Part shown: piece after piece, positions 40,887 to 48,824 of the stretch
Layout of the letters: the number at the start of each line of letters is the position of its first letter
How positions within the stretch are numbered: the first letter of the stretch is position 1
Origin: Gillisella vitis
GTDB lineage: Bacteria; Pseudomonadota; Alphaproteobacteria; Rhizobiales; Rhizobiaceae
NCBI RefSeq assembly: GCF_014204625.1
Contig: NZ_JACHLU010000002.1
Location: forward strand, 1 to 64,000
Reading direction: 5' to 3'
Length of the DNA: 64,000 bases
The notes under the pieces: generated by a model
Database searches by the model: none
Seen by the model: the letters and a program-made list of their open reading frames with translations, nothing else
What the model was told of the DNA's origin: nothing
Position numbers and translations under genes: made by a program

Positions 40887-43265
40887 TTACAGGGCCTGAT
40901 AGGCCGCAATAATCGCTTCAACCTGTCCGGAGTTCATCGCCTGAACCTGTGATGAGGACAAGGATGTGAGCTGAGCACTGCTGAGGGCCGCAATATCGTC
41001 GGTTGAAATACCAGCAATCGCCTTGGTGCTGATGGCTGCGATCTCATCCGTTGCGAACGTCTGGACATCGACCGTATCCAGGGCTGCAATCTGAGCGGAG
41101 CTCATCACTGCGACCTGGCTGGAGTTCAGCGCTGTCGACTGAGCGGTTGTCAGGGCCGTGACCTGAGACGATGTAAGACCGGCAATCGCCTTGGTGCTGA
41201 TGGCTGCGATCGAGTCTGTACCCAGTGCGGCCACGCTGTCAGTGGTCAAACCAGCGATCTGCGTCGAGGTCAGCACAGCTGCCTGTGTCGCGGTCATCGC
41301 TGCGGCCTGTGTACTCGTGAAGGCCGCAAACTGCTTGGCACTCATGCTGGCGATCTGTCCAGTTGACAGGATAGCCGAGTCAGCGGTTTCCATGGCAGAG
41401 ATCTGCGTGCTGCTGAGACCGGCAATCGCCTTGGTGCTGATTGCGGCAACCTGATCTGTGGTCAGGGCAACAATACCGGCGGTGCTGACAGCGGAGACTT
41501 GCAGTGAACTCAATGTTGCCATCTGCCCTGTGGTCAGAGCGGCAGCCTGGGTTGAGCTCAAAGCACCGATCTGTGCGGTTGTCAGGCCGGCAACGCCCTT
41601 GGTGCTGATCGATGCGATCTGGCCAGTCGTCAGTGTTGCGATACTGTCAGTGGTCAGGCCAGCGATCTGTGTCGAACTCAGAACTGCAAGCTGGTCGGTG
41701 GAGAGCGCTGCTGCCTTGTCGGTTGAGAAGGCCGCAATCTGCTTTGCGCTCAGGGCTGCAACCTGCCCGGTCGACAGTGCAGCTTCACCCGCTGTTGTCA
41801 GCGCTGTGATCTGGTCGGTGGTCAGGCCCGGCATTGCCTTGACATTGATTGCTGCAACCTGAGCGGTGCTCAGAGCAGCGATATCAGTTGTTGTGAATGC
41901 AGCCAGTTGCTTGGAGCTAAGGGCACCGATCTGTTCGGTTGTCAAAGCAGCAGTCTGCGCTGTGCTGATGACGCCGATCTGGGCAGTGGTCAAGCCAGCG
42001 ATAGCTTTGGTGCTGATGGCTGCAATCTGGTCAGTGCTGAGGGTGCCGACGTTGCCGGTGTTGAGAGCTGCGAGCTGTGTCGAACTCAGAGCTGCGGTCT
42101 GGGCGGTTGTCATGGCTGCTGCCTGAGCCGTGCTCAGAGCGGAGATTTGTCCAGTCGTGAAGCTTGCGATCTGTGCAGTCGACAGAACAGCTTCATCGGC
42201 GGTTTCCAGAGCTGCGATCTGTGTGCTGGTCAGACCAGCAATCGCCTTGGCATTGATGGCCGCAACCTGATCGGTTGTCATGGCGGTGATGTCGCTGTCG
42301 CTAATGGCGGCAAGCTGCTTGGAGCTGAGAGTACCAACCTGTGCCGTGGTCAGGGCAACAGTCTGTGCCGAGGTCAAGGCCGTCATCTGACCTGTGGTCA
42401 AACCAGCAATCGCCTTGGTATTGATGGATGCAACCTGATCCGTGGTCATTGCAGCGATGCTGTCCGTGGTGAAGCCAGCGATCTGGGTCGAGCTCATGGC
42501 ACCGACCTGGGCGGTGGTCAGAACGGCGGCCTGCGCTGTGGTGAAAGCACCGACCTGCTTGGCGCTGAGGCCAGCGATCTGCGCGGTTGACAGAACGGCC
42601 TCATCGGCGGTTTCCATGGCGGCGATCTGGTCGGTGGTGAGGCCGGAGATTGCCTTGGCATTGATTGCCACGACCTGATCTGTGGTCAGCGCGGCGATCC
42701 CTGCTGTCGAGACGGCAGCCAGTTGCTTGGTATTCAGGGCTCCGACCTGCGCGGTTGTAAAGGCAGCAGACTGCGTTGTGGTCAACGCGCCGATCTGGGC
42801 GCTGGTCAAGCCTGCAATCGCTTTTGTGCTGATGGCTGCAATCTGATCGGTGGTCATTGCCGCCAGGCTGGTTGTGCTCATGGCAGCGATCTGTGTTGAG
42901 GACAGAACGCCAACCTGCGCTGTGGTCAGGCCCGCAGCTTCTGCTGTGGTCAGTGCGGCCATGATCGTGGTCGACAGGCCCGCAGCCGCCGTTGTGCTCA
43001 GGGCATTTTCCTGGGTTGTGCCCAGTGCTGTCAACTGGTCCAGCGTCAGGCCCTTGATGGCGGCTGCCGAAATGGCGCTCATCTGATCGGTGGAGAAAAC
43101 AGCAATATCCGTCGTTTCGATCGCGGCCAGCTGAGCAGATGAGATCACAGCAACCTGCGCTGTCGACAGTGCAGCAATATCATTTGTGTTCAGGCTTGCG
43201 ATTGCAGAAGTCGAAAGCGACTTGATTTGTGTGATGCTGAGTGAAGAAATAATTGAACTTGCCAT
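40887..43265 (-). CDS. Octapeptide-repeat protein (99 x 8 residues, 17-unit superperiod)
   Basis: I do not recognise this 792-residue protein. It divides from first to last residue into 8-residue units of the form L-[ST]-[ST]-x-[QD]-[IV]-x-[AG] (LTTDQIAA, LSTAQVAA). Counting from residue 9, 98 units run without insertion or deletion. A special unit of the type ISTKAIAG recurs at units 8, 18, 25, 35, 42, 52, 59, 69, 76, 86 and 93, giving alternating steps of 10 and 7. The true repeat is therefore 17 units, or 136 residues. ETADEAV-type units recur at 27, 44 and 78 with the same period. There is no signal peptide, Cys or RTX motif. Secretion or surface exposure is possible but unproven. A weak GAGAGG precedes the ATG. 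Confidence 0.85.
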   Translation of the reverse strand: MASSIISSLSITQIKSLSTSAIASLNTNDIAALSTAQVAVISSAQLAAIETTDIAVFSTDQMSAISAAAIKGLTLDQLTALGTTQENALSTTAAAGLSTTIMAALTTAEAAGLTTAQVGVLSSTQIAAMSTTSLAAMTTDQIAAISTKAIAGLTSAQIGALTTTQSAAFTTAQVGALNTKQLAAVSTAGIAALTTDQVVAINAKAISGLTTDQIAAMETADEAVLSTAQIAGLSAKQVGAFTTAQAAVLTTAQVGAMSSTQIAGFTTDSIAAMTTDQVASINTKAIAGLTTGQMTALTSAQTVALTTAQVGTLSSKQLAAISDSDITAMTTDQVAAINAKAIAGLTSTQIAALETADEAVLSTAQIASFTTGQISALSTAQAAAMTTAQTAALSSTQLAALNTGNVGTLSTDQIAAISTKAIAGLTTAQIGVISTAQTAALTTEQIGALSSKQLAAFTTTDIAALSTAQVAAINVKAMPGLTTDQITALTTAGEAALSTGQVAALSAKQIAAFSTDKAAALSTDQLAVLSSTQIAGLTTDSIATLTTGQIASISTKGVAGLTTAQIGALSSTQAAALTTGQMATLSSLQVSAVSTAGIVALTTDQVAAISTKAIAGLSSTQISAMETADSAILSTGQIASMSAKQFAAFTSTQAAAMTATQAAVLTSTQIAGLTTDSVAALGTDSIAAISTKAIAGLTSSQVTALTTAQSTALNSSQVAVMSSAQIAALDTVDVQTFATDEIAAISTKAIAGISTDDIAALSSAQLTSLSSSQVQAMNSGQVEAIIAAYQAL

Positions 43266-44124
43266 TGGCGAAAGCCTCTCAAGGTTAACGGAATGCAGAC
43301 ATCATCTTTCCGACACCGGAGCGCTTTGTGGAGCACACCCGTTCGATCCGCCCCTTTCGGGACTCTGTCAGAAAAGCAATGTTACGCAGAACATGGTCCG
43401 CAAGGGCCAACACGTTAGGAGAGCATCATGCATCGGGGATCTCCAAGGATCCTCCCTCCCCACGCCGATCGCAACCACGCATCGCAACAGCAAGTCAGTG
43501 GTAGCTTCAACATAATCGCAAATTGAATTAGGGCATCATTTGCAATTGCCAAAATCTATTCTGGAAATTCCTAATTTTCTTTTAAGATTGGGAATTGAAC
43601 GTATTTTTAGCGTGAATTTCATGAATAAAAACGATAGACTCCCCCCGTATTTTGTGGTTTTTTCGGTTTTAATATCTATAAAAAGTTATAAAACATAACT
43701 TGTTTTGTGATTTTGATGTTTTTCTCCCGATCTTTTGTGTTTGAAATTTTATTTAATTTTGATTCGTTTTCAAAACGCTCGTTTCTGATGAATAAACATG
43801 TATAAATAAATTTTATCCGTAAATTTATAATATATATATTATTTTTTTGCGTACATATTTCTGTGCGTATCTGTATATTTTGATTCGCTGTTATGTTTTT
43901 CAGCAATGAATTGAAATCAGGTATGTCCCGAAACAAAAATGAAAATACAGAATTTAAGAATCTGCCCGTTCAATCTGATTTTTGTAGAATCTCATGGTTT
44001 TGTCCTTGATGCTGGCCTTTGTCAGGCCTTGCGACATCTGCCTGTCGGGGAACTTTTCCGGCTTTCAGCCATTGTCAACGTGAACCGTTTGCAATGTCGC
44101 AGGCGTCTCTATGGAGGAATGATC
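43266..44124. other. A+T-rich gene-free region upstream of the octapeptide-repeat gene
   Basis: No convincing gene is seen in these 859 bases. From about 43500 to 43960 the DNA is strikingly rich in A and T, unlike the G+C-rich surroundings. An 86-codon minus-strand frame here (43676-43936) has a Lys/Ile/Asn-biased composition and no family resemblance, so it is not called. The stretch separates the octapeptide-repeat gene from csbD and includes the promoters of both. AT-rich upstream DNA is a typical target of MucR/Ros-type silencers in rhizobia (inference). Confidence 0.7.
44049..44073 (+). promoter_or_regulatory. Possible general-stress (EcfG-type) promoter of csbD
   Basis: GGAAC (44049-44053), 16 bp and CATT (44070-44073) approximate the alphaproteobacterial EcfG consensus GGAAC-N16/17-CGTT with one mismatch. 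CsbD-type genes are typical members of that regulon, which supports but does not prove the site. Confidence 0.4.
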
Positions 44125-44316
44125 ATGACCAGTACTGCTGATAAAATCAAAGGCACGGCAAATGAAATCGCTGGCAAGGCCAAGCAGGCCGCCGGTAAGG
44201 CCATGGATAATGATCAGCTTCGCGCTGAGGGCGCAGGCCAGGAGATGAAGGGCAAGACCCAGAAGACTGTTGGCAAGGCCAAGGATGCCGTGAAGGGTGC
44301 GATTGACAGGCTGTAA
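44125..44316 (+). CDS. CsbD-family stress protein
   Basis: A 63-residue hydrophilic protein consisting almost wholly of the CsbD motif ([20 protein letters not shown], then [20 protein letters not shown]). These small, probably natively disordered proteins accumulate under general stress in many bacteria, and their biochemical role is unknown. GGAGGA at 44113-44118 fits ATG 44125; ATG 44119 in the same frame is too close to it. A bidirectional terminator follows. Confidence 0.9.
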   Translation: MTSTADKIKGTANEIAGKAKQAAGKAMDNDQLRAEGAGQEMKGKTQKTVGKAKDAVKGAIDRL

Positions 44317-44391
44317 GGCGTTGGTGCGCTTTATGCTTCAAGGTGGCATCGCCTGAATTGGAATGTCACGTTTATGATGGTGTTCCAGCAC

Positions 44392-44429
44392 AAAAAAAGG
44401 TCTCACGATTTCTCGTGAGACCTTTTTTA
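44392..44429. terminator. Bidirectional Rho-independent terminator (csbD / tRNA-Val)
   Basis: AAAAAAAGGTCTCACGA, a short loop and TCGTGAGACCTTTTTT. It terminates csbD on the plus strand and the tRNA gene on the minus strand. Confidence 0.92.
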
Positions 44430-44439
44430 TGAATTCGAA

Positions 44440-44514
<75 letters not shown>

Positions 44515-44597
44515 ATCCGATGACGGCGGATAGACCACAAAACCTTCCGCTCCGTCAATAGGACATTCCAGATTTGTGACAAGATTTTCACAACTGC

Positions 44598-44960
44598 TTA
44601 CGCTGCAAGCAGTTTATTCACTTCATCGACGAGGTCGCGCAGGTGAAATGGCTTGGACAGAACCTTGGCATCCTTGGGAGCTTTGGAATCGGCGTTGAGG
44701 GCAACGGCGGCAAATCCGGTGATGAACATGACCTTCAGGTCGGGATCGAGTTCGGTTGCGCGGCGCGCCAGTTCGATGCCATCCATTTCAGGCATGACAA
44801 TATCGGTCAGCAACAGCGAAAAGGGTTCTTCGCGCAGCCTGTCATAGGCGCTGGCACCGTTATCAAAAGAAGCCACTTTATAGCCAGCCTTTTCCAAAGC
44901 CTTAACCAGGAAGCGGCGCATATCGTTGTCGTCTTCGGCGAGAAGAATTTTCTGAGTCAT
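44598..44960 (-). CDS. cpdR: Response regulator CpdR
   Basis: A 120-residue stand-alone receiver domain. Acidic residues at the N-terminus (LLAEDDND), phospho-acceptor Asp53 (LLLTDIVMPEMDG), a Thr in MFITGF and Lys in VLSKPF are all present. In Caulobacter and Sinorhizobium, unphosphorylated CpdR directs the ClpXP protease to the cell pole and primes cell-cycle substrates, and it is phosphorylated through CckA-ChpT. Its place beside an N-formylglutamate amidohydrolase gene is conserved in rhizobia and supports the name. Confidence 0.9.
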   Translation of the reverse strand: MTQKILLAEDDNDMRRFLVKALEKAGYKVASFDNGASAYDRLREEPFSLLLTDIVMPEMDGIELARRATELDPDLKVMFITGFAAVALNADSKAPKDAKVLSKPFHLRDLVDEVNKLLAA

Positions 44961-45140
44961 TGCTGGACCGTTACTCGACTGATGATGGTGTTCAAGCTTT
45001 CTTCAATATTCCCAATCCTGTAAAGATCTGGTGAAGGGAAGGAAAGCCTTTGATGATGTAATCGCACTATGGACTTCATTGCTGCCAGCTGGCAACATGT
45101 GTTTCATAATGATGTGCTGATTTGGTAAAGAAGAGGGCAG

Positions 45141-46025
45141 ATGCAGCCGTGGCCAGCCAATTCTGAGCTGTTTGAGGTGCGCGAACCCTTTGAGCAGACG
45201 ATTCCTTTCGTTTACAATTCGCCCCACAGCGGCAGAGCCTATCCTCAGGCGTTTCTCGATCAATCCCGGCTGGATGCATTTTCAATCCGCCGATCGGAAG
45301 ATTATTTTGTCGATGAGCTGTTTTCCAGTGCGCCGTCCCATGGTGCGCCGTTGTTACATGCCAATTTTCCCCGTGCCTATGTTGATGTCAATCGTGAGCC
45401 GTTTGAACTGGACCCTCGCATGTTTTCCGGGCCGCTGCCCCCTCACGTGAACAGTCATTCCGTGCGGGTTGCGGGTGGACTTGGAACCATTCCACGCATT
45501 GTTGCCGAAAATATGGACATTTATCAAGGTCGGTTAACGGTTGATGAAGGTCTTGCGCGGATTGAGGCGGTCTATCAGCCCTATCACACCTGTTTGCGGC
45601 GGTTGATTGCCAGAACCCATGCGCAGTTCGGGGTGGCGGTTTTGATTGATTGCCACTCCATGCCCGGCTCGATCCGGGTGGGGGGCAGTTCGGTGCGGCC
45701 GGATTTTATCATTGGTGATCGTTATGGCACCAGCGCCTCCGCTGATCTCACCCATGCGGCCCTGCAAATTCTGGGCGATTATGGTTTTACTGCCGTGCGC
45801 AACAAGCCTTATGCCGGTGGTTTCATCACCGAGCATTATGGTCGCCCGGCGCGCGGGCTTCATGCCCTGCAAATCGAGATCAATCGGGCGCTGTACGTGG
45901 ATGAGCAGACACTGGTGAAACGGGCTGATTTTGCCATGCTGGCATCGGTGCTTTCGCGCTTCATTGAGCAGATGGCGGCTTTGGGCATCGATATTGCCCA
46001 TGATGACGCGCTGGCGGCCGAATAA
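45141..46025 (+). CDS. N-formylglutamate amidohydrolase family protein
   Basis: A 294-residue protein with family motifs FVYNSPHSGRAYP (residues 23-35), HANFPRAYVDVNREPFELDP, VLIDCHSMPG and YGRPARGLHALQIEINRALY. These supply the His/Glu residues for metal-dependent hydrolysis of N-formyl-L-glutamate, the last step of one histidine degradation route. No hut genes are adjacent, so the true substrate may differ. It is divergent from cpdR. GAAGAGGGCAG provides a ribosome site before the ATG. Confidence 0.87.
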   Translation: MQPWPANSELFEVREPFEQTIPFVYNSPHSGRAYPQAFLDQSRLDAFSIRRSEDYFVDELFSSAPSHGAPLLHANFPRAYVDVNREPFELDPRMFSGPLPPHVNSHSVRVAGGLGTIPRIVAENMDIYQGRLTVDEGLARIEAVYQPYHTCLRRLIARTHAQFGVAVLIDCHSMPGSIRVGGSSVRPDFIIGDRYGTSASADLTHAALQILGDYGFTAVRNKPYAGGFITEHYGRPARGLHALQIEINRALYVDEQTLVKRADFAMLASVLSRFIEQMAALGIDIAHDDALAAE

Positions 46026-46048
46026 CGTTTCATCGTTTTTTTGTGTCC

Positions 46049-46097
46049 GCATGTGTTTTCCCCGAAATCGCGGCATACTTTCGGGAGACATGCTTTA
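46049..46097. repeat. Short relative of the family A right half (copy 7)
   Basis: GCATGTGTTTTCCCCGAAA, a central GCGG and TTTCGGGAGACATGC. The outer GCATGT/ACATGC arms match family A but the inner stem is CCCGAAA/TTTCGGG. It ends 3 bp before the terminator tract of the small RNA at 46101. Confidence 0.6.
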
Positions 46098-46100
46098 AGC

Positions 46101-46183
46101 AAAAAAAACCGCGCACGAAGCGCGGCTCAAATCTAGGGAGGAAACACCCAAGGAGGGTATTTACAGTCGGAAGACTGTAAGGA
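46101..46183 (-). ncRNA. mmgR: MmgR/suhB-type (alpha-r8) small RNA
   Basis: On the minus strand a hairpin ACAGTCTTCCGACTGT opens the RNA. The middle is pyrimidine-rich with TACCCTCCTTGGGTG and the 10-nt core TTTCCTCCCT (complement of 46135-46144), which I recall as invariant in the alpha-r8 family. GCCGCGCTTCGTGCGCGG plus T8 forms the terminator. A TTGACA -35 box (complement of 46208-46213) lies suitably upstream. In Sinorhizobium, MmgR limits polyhydroxybutyrate granule accumulation. The Rfam name suhB comes from its position upstream of the neighbouring phosphatase gene, as here. The 5' end is approximate. Confidence 0.88.
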
Positions 46184-46427
46184 TGAGGATATATTGCGAC
46201 GCACAAATGTCAAGGGTATTTTGATGTTTTTTTGTGCTTGATCATAAAATAGGCATTTGATTTTTCATTTGGCAAGATAAGGCTGAAAAAAGTTCAACCC
46301 GTTGGGTTTGATGTTTGTGGCATCCCGGTTTTTGGAGGCGGTCACCCCTTTCGCTCTCAAAAATCATGCTATAGCGTCTTGTGAAACGGAGCGCTTTTGC
46401 AGCGCTGGCGAGATAACTGGAGAGATC

Positions 46428-47201
46428 ATGCGCCCCGATAAGACATTTTTTGATCGCCTGGCTGAGAGTGCGAAAGTGGAAACTCTGCCACGGTTTCGCT
46501 CCGGTCTGAATGTGGTCAACAAGGAGGCGGGTGGTTATGATCCTGTCACAGAAGGCGATCAGGCGGCTGAGACGGCCATTCGAGCGTTGATTGAGGCCCA
46601 ATTTCCAGACCACGGGATTTTGGGTGAGGAGCATGGTAACATTGGTCTGGGTCGTGACAGCGTCTGGGTGATTGATCCGATTGATGGCACGCGAGCGTTT
46701 ATTTCGGGCCTGCCGACGTGGGGCACGCTGATTGGCTTTCAGGAAAAAGGCCTTGCCGTGATGGGCGTGATGGATCAGCCGTTTACCGGCGAGCGCTATT
46801 TTGCTGATGGTGAAAAAGCCTGGTATCGCGGCCCGGATGGTGAACGGCAGATCAGAACGCGGGCCTGCTCTGATTTGTCCGATGCTGTTCTTTACACCAC
46901 ATCGCCGGATATTTTTCTCGAAGACGAGCGCGCCTGTTTTGATGCCGTGCGGGCCAAGGTGCGGCTGACCCGCTATGGGGTGGATTGCTACGCCTATGCG
47001 CTTTTGGCCGCAGGTTTTGTGGATCTGGTGATTGAAACCGGCTTGAAGCCCTATGATGTGGGCGCGCTGATTCCGCTCATCGAACAGGCAGGCGGCATGA
47101 TCACCACATGGGATGGCGGACGCCCGGAAGCGGGTGGCAAAATTATCGCGGCCAGCTCAAAGGCTGTTTATGATCAGGCTCTTGCCATGCTTCAGGCATA
47201 G
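46428..47201 (+). CDS. Inositol monophosphatase-family histidinol-phosphatase (HisN/SuhB-like)
   Basis: A 257-residue metal-dependent phosphatase. The motifs GEEHGNIG, IDPIDGTRAFISGLPTWG and KPYDVGALIPLIEQAGG provide the magnesium-binding acidic residues. The IDGTRAFISGLPTWGTL and YGVDCYAYALLAAGFVDLV blocks resemble the histidinol-phosphatase (HisN) branch more than true inositol monophosphatases. It would supply the dephosphorylation step of histidine synthesis. ATG 46428 follows an ACTGGAGAGATC ribosome site; the reading from 46302 is an upstream extension. Confidence 0.87.
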   Translation: MRPDKTFFDRLAESAKVETLPRFRSGLNVVNKEAGGYDPVTEGDQAAETAIRALIEAQFPDHGILGEEHGNIGLGRDSVWVIDPIDGTRAFISGLPTWGTLIGFQEKGLAVMGVMDQPFTGERYFADGEKAWYRGPDGERQIRTRACSDLSDAVLYTTSPDIFLEDERACFDAVRAKVRLTRYGVDCYAYALLAAGFVDLVIETGLKPYDVGALIPLIEQAGGMITTWDGGRPEAGGKIIAASSKAVYDQALAMLQA

Positions 47202-47239
47202 GGCCTCACAGGACGCGACGCGCGTATTTCTGGGCTTCG

Positions 47240-47369
47240 CACCCCCTCATCCGGCTGCCGCCACCTTCTCCCCGCAGGGGAGAAGACGGAAAGAACAGCA
47301 ACGCTCATGGGTTCCTCGCCCCAGCGGGGAGAGGTCCGCCGAGCAAAGCGGAGGCGGGGTGAGGGGGTG
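47240..47369. repeat. Large inverted repeat, family D copy 1
   Basis: CACCCCCTCATCCGGC and CCTTCTCCCCGCAGGGGAGAAG on the left mirror CCCCAGCGGGGAGAGG and GGCGGGGTGAGGGGGTG on the right. It is related in layout to the inverted repeat at 59420-59576. About 30 bp after it comes TGTCGTGTACTCTGG, a 15-mer that also follows the second copy. Confidence 0.75.
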
Positions 47370-47445
47370 CCAAGCACTCAATGCTAAAATGTCGTGGCTA
47401 AAATGTCGTGTACTCTGGATTCCGATTTTCGGACCGCTGTAATCC

Positions 47446-47551
47446 TAAAGCCTGTCGCAGTGAATAGGATTCACTGCGACAGGCTTTAGCTCTTTGTTTT
47501 TCGCATGGACGTTATCGTTTTATTGAGGGCAATAAAACGCGACATGCTTTA
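47446..47551 (+). repeat. 106-bp palindromic element, family A copy 4
   Basis: Same length and orientation as copies 1-3, with a few substitutions in the linker and the right half (TTTGTTTTTC, GCATGGACG). The final TTA is, on the opposite strand, the TAA stop codon of the hydrolase gene ending at 47549. Confidence 0.9.
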
Positions 47552-48541
47552 ATCCGGGGTGCGTTCATCTGGCTCCAGCCCGTTTGCGGTCCATTGCTCT
47601 GTTGCGTCGCTGCCGGGGATAAATGCGTGAATGGCGGCCAGCGCCTGTTGGCGATAGCGGTCTTCTTCCTGAAGCAGTTCGTGGCGGGCACCCGGCACGG
47701 ACAGCAATTGTCCGGCCCGAAAATGCCGGGCGAGATGCTCTTGTGCGCTAAACGGCACAACGCCATCCAGCATCGGGGCCAGCAGCAGGGTTGGAATGGT
47801 GATTTGTGTCAGATGCGCCGGATCATTCACCCGCTCGATCGCCTTGCCGCATTCATGCAGCCAGCGGGCCGTCGGTGGTCCCAGTGCGAGTTCTGGCACG
47901 GCGGCGTTAATGGCGATGTTGCGCTCAAATCTCAGCCTGTCTGCTGTCAGGACATTGGTGGCAAAGCTTGGCGGCTTGCCTGATGATGGTGTGGCGATAT
48001 TGCCAAGCCCAACCCAGGAGAGAAGGCGCGCTATGGCGAAGATTTTTTTTGCCGACATGGCCTCGCCATGCAGGCCCACAAATGGCGCTGACAGCACCAG
48101 CCGGGAAATGCGCCCCGATAGCCGCGGCGCGGCTGACAGGGCAATCAACCCGCCGGTGGAATGGGCAATCATATAGAGCGGCACGCGCGCATCCGGCAGC
48201 ACCACTTTTTCCAGAAACTGCTCCAGGTCACGCTCATAGTCGGAAAACCGCCGCACATGCCCATGATTTTTGCCTTTCAGCACACGATCAGACAGGCCCT
48301 GACCGCGCAGATCAAAGGTGGCAACCCACAGTCCGGCCTTGGTGAGATCGCGGATGGTTTCGAAATATTTCTCGATGGATTCCGTGCGGCCATGCACCAG
48401 CACCACGGTGCCCTTGGCCGGGGTGATCTCGCTTTTGAAAATCGCGTACCGCAATCTCAATCCGTCATGGGCGGCAAAGTAGCCGGAGATGTGGTTGTCG
48501 GGAAGGGGGTTGCCCGGCAGATCGTGCAGCACTGTATCCAT
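47549..48541 (-). CDS. Alpha/beta hydrolase (serine aminopeptidase / lysophospholipase-like)
   Basis: A 330-residue cytosolic hydrolase. The oxyanion region is VVLVHGRTESIEKY, the nucleophile Ser is in MIAHSTGG (near residue 126), the Asp is in APMLDGVVPF and the His in PGARHELLQEED. The pattern matches the Hydrolase_4/PldB group acting on lysophospholipids or monoacylglycerols. The stop codon is supplied by a family A repeat, so the last residues may have been altered by its insertion. A candidate small RNA with its own terminator lies 60 bp upstream of the start. Confidence 0.87.
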   Translation of the reverse strand: MDTVLHDLPGNPLPDNHISGYFAAHDGLRLRYAIFKSEITPAKGTVVLVHGRTESIEKYFETIRDLTKAGLWVATFDLRGQGLSDRVLKGKNHGHVRRFSDYERDLEQFLEKVVLPDARVPLYMIAHSTGGLIALSAAPRLSGRISRLVLSAPFVGLHGEAMSAKKIFAIARLLSWVGLGNIATPSSGKPPSFATNVLTADRLRFERNIAINAAVPELALGPPTARWLHECGKAIERVNDPAHLTQITIPTLLLAPMLDGVVPFSAQEHLARHFRAGQLLSVPGARHELLQEEDRYRQQALAAIHAFIPGSDATEQWTANGLEPDERTPD

Positions 48542-48602
48542 GCAAGGTTTCCCAAACAGCGAAATCTACCTTTTTCATAAGCGGGCAGGGTGTCCGGGTC
48601 AA

Positions 48603-48712
48603 AGAAAAAAGCCGGATTGGCATGCATGTCCATGCGTGCCGATCCGGCCCAAAACACTGAAGACGCAGGGACGAATTCTTCAGTTACCAGAGATACCTCT
48701 GACGTTGCTGAG
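48603..48712 (-). ncRNA. Candidate small RNA of unknown family
   Basis: On the minus strand, TTGTTT, 17 bp and TATAGC form a promoter with start near 48712. Three hairpins follow: CAGAG/CTCTG, then CTGAAGA/TCTTCAG, then an 18-bp stem from GCCGGAT to ATCCGGC, which is followed by T6 (complement of 48605-48610). No recognised protein is encoded. A minus-strand frame across it (48457-48741) runs into the hydrolase gene and has no family features. It could also be an attenuated leader of the hydrolase gene. I do not recognise the family. Confidence 0.5.
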
Positions 48713-48793
48713 GCTATAGGGCGGTGGCTGAACGAAAACAAAATTGCTCGTTCATGAAAAATTCAGCCGAGGCATCGGGTTTTGAAATTTCCT

Positions 48794-48822
48794 CTTGAAC
48801 TTCCGAATTGGCATTCCCATCT
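48794..48822 (+). promoter_or_regulatory. RpoH-type heat-shock promoter of hsp20
   Basis: CTTGAAC (48794-48800), 14 bp and TCCCATCT (48815-48822) match the sigma-32 consensus closely. The predicted start near 48829 gives a leader of about 97 nt, typical of ROSE-controlled genes. Confidence 0.75.
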
Positions 48823-48824
48823 CT

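Noticed and set aside
41907..42590. Long plus-strand open frames opposite the octapeptide-repeat gene
   Set aside because: They are shadows of the repetitive codons on the other strand, with biased composition and no plausible start signals.
40887..43265. Regular 24-bp and 408-bp DNA periodicity resembling a CRISPR or satellite array
   Set aside because: It is fully explained by an open 792-codon frame of octapeptides. There are no constant direct repeats with unique spacers and no cas genes.
40887..43265. Resemblance of LTTDQVVAI units to TAL-effector repeats
   Set aside because: The period is 8 residues, not 33-35, there are no paired variable residues, and no type III secretion or nuclear-targeting features. 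The likeness is compositional.
43676..43936. 86-codon minus-strand frame in the AT-rich region
   Set aside because: Lys/Ile/Asn-rich translation of AT-rich DNA, with no ribosome site, no family resemblance and a codon use unlike any neighbour.
48457..48741. 94-codon minus-strand frame upstream of the hydrolase gene
   Set aside because: It crosses a strong hairpin terminator and overlaps the hydrolase start in another frame. The segment looks like an RNA gene or leader instead.
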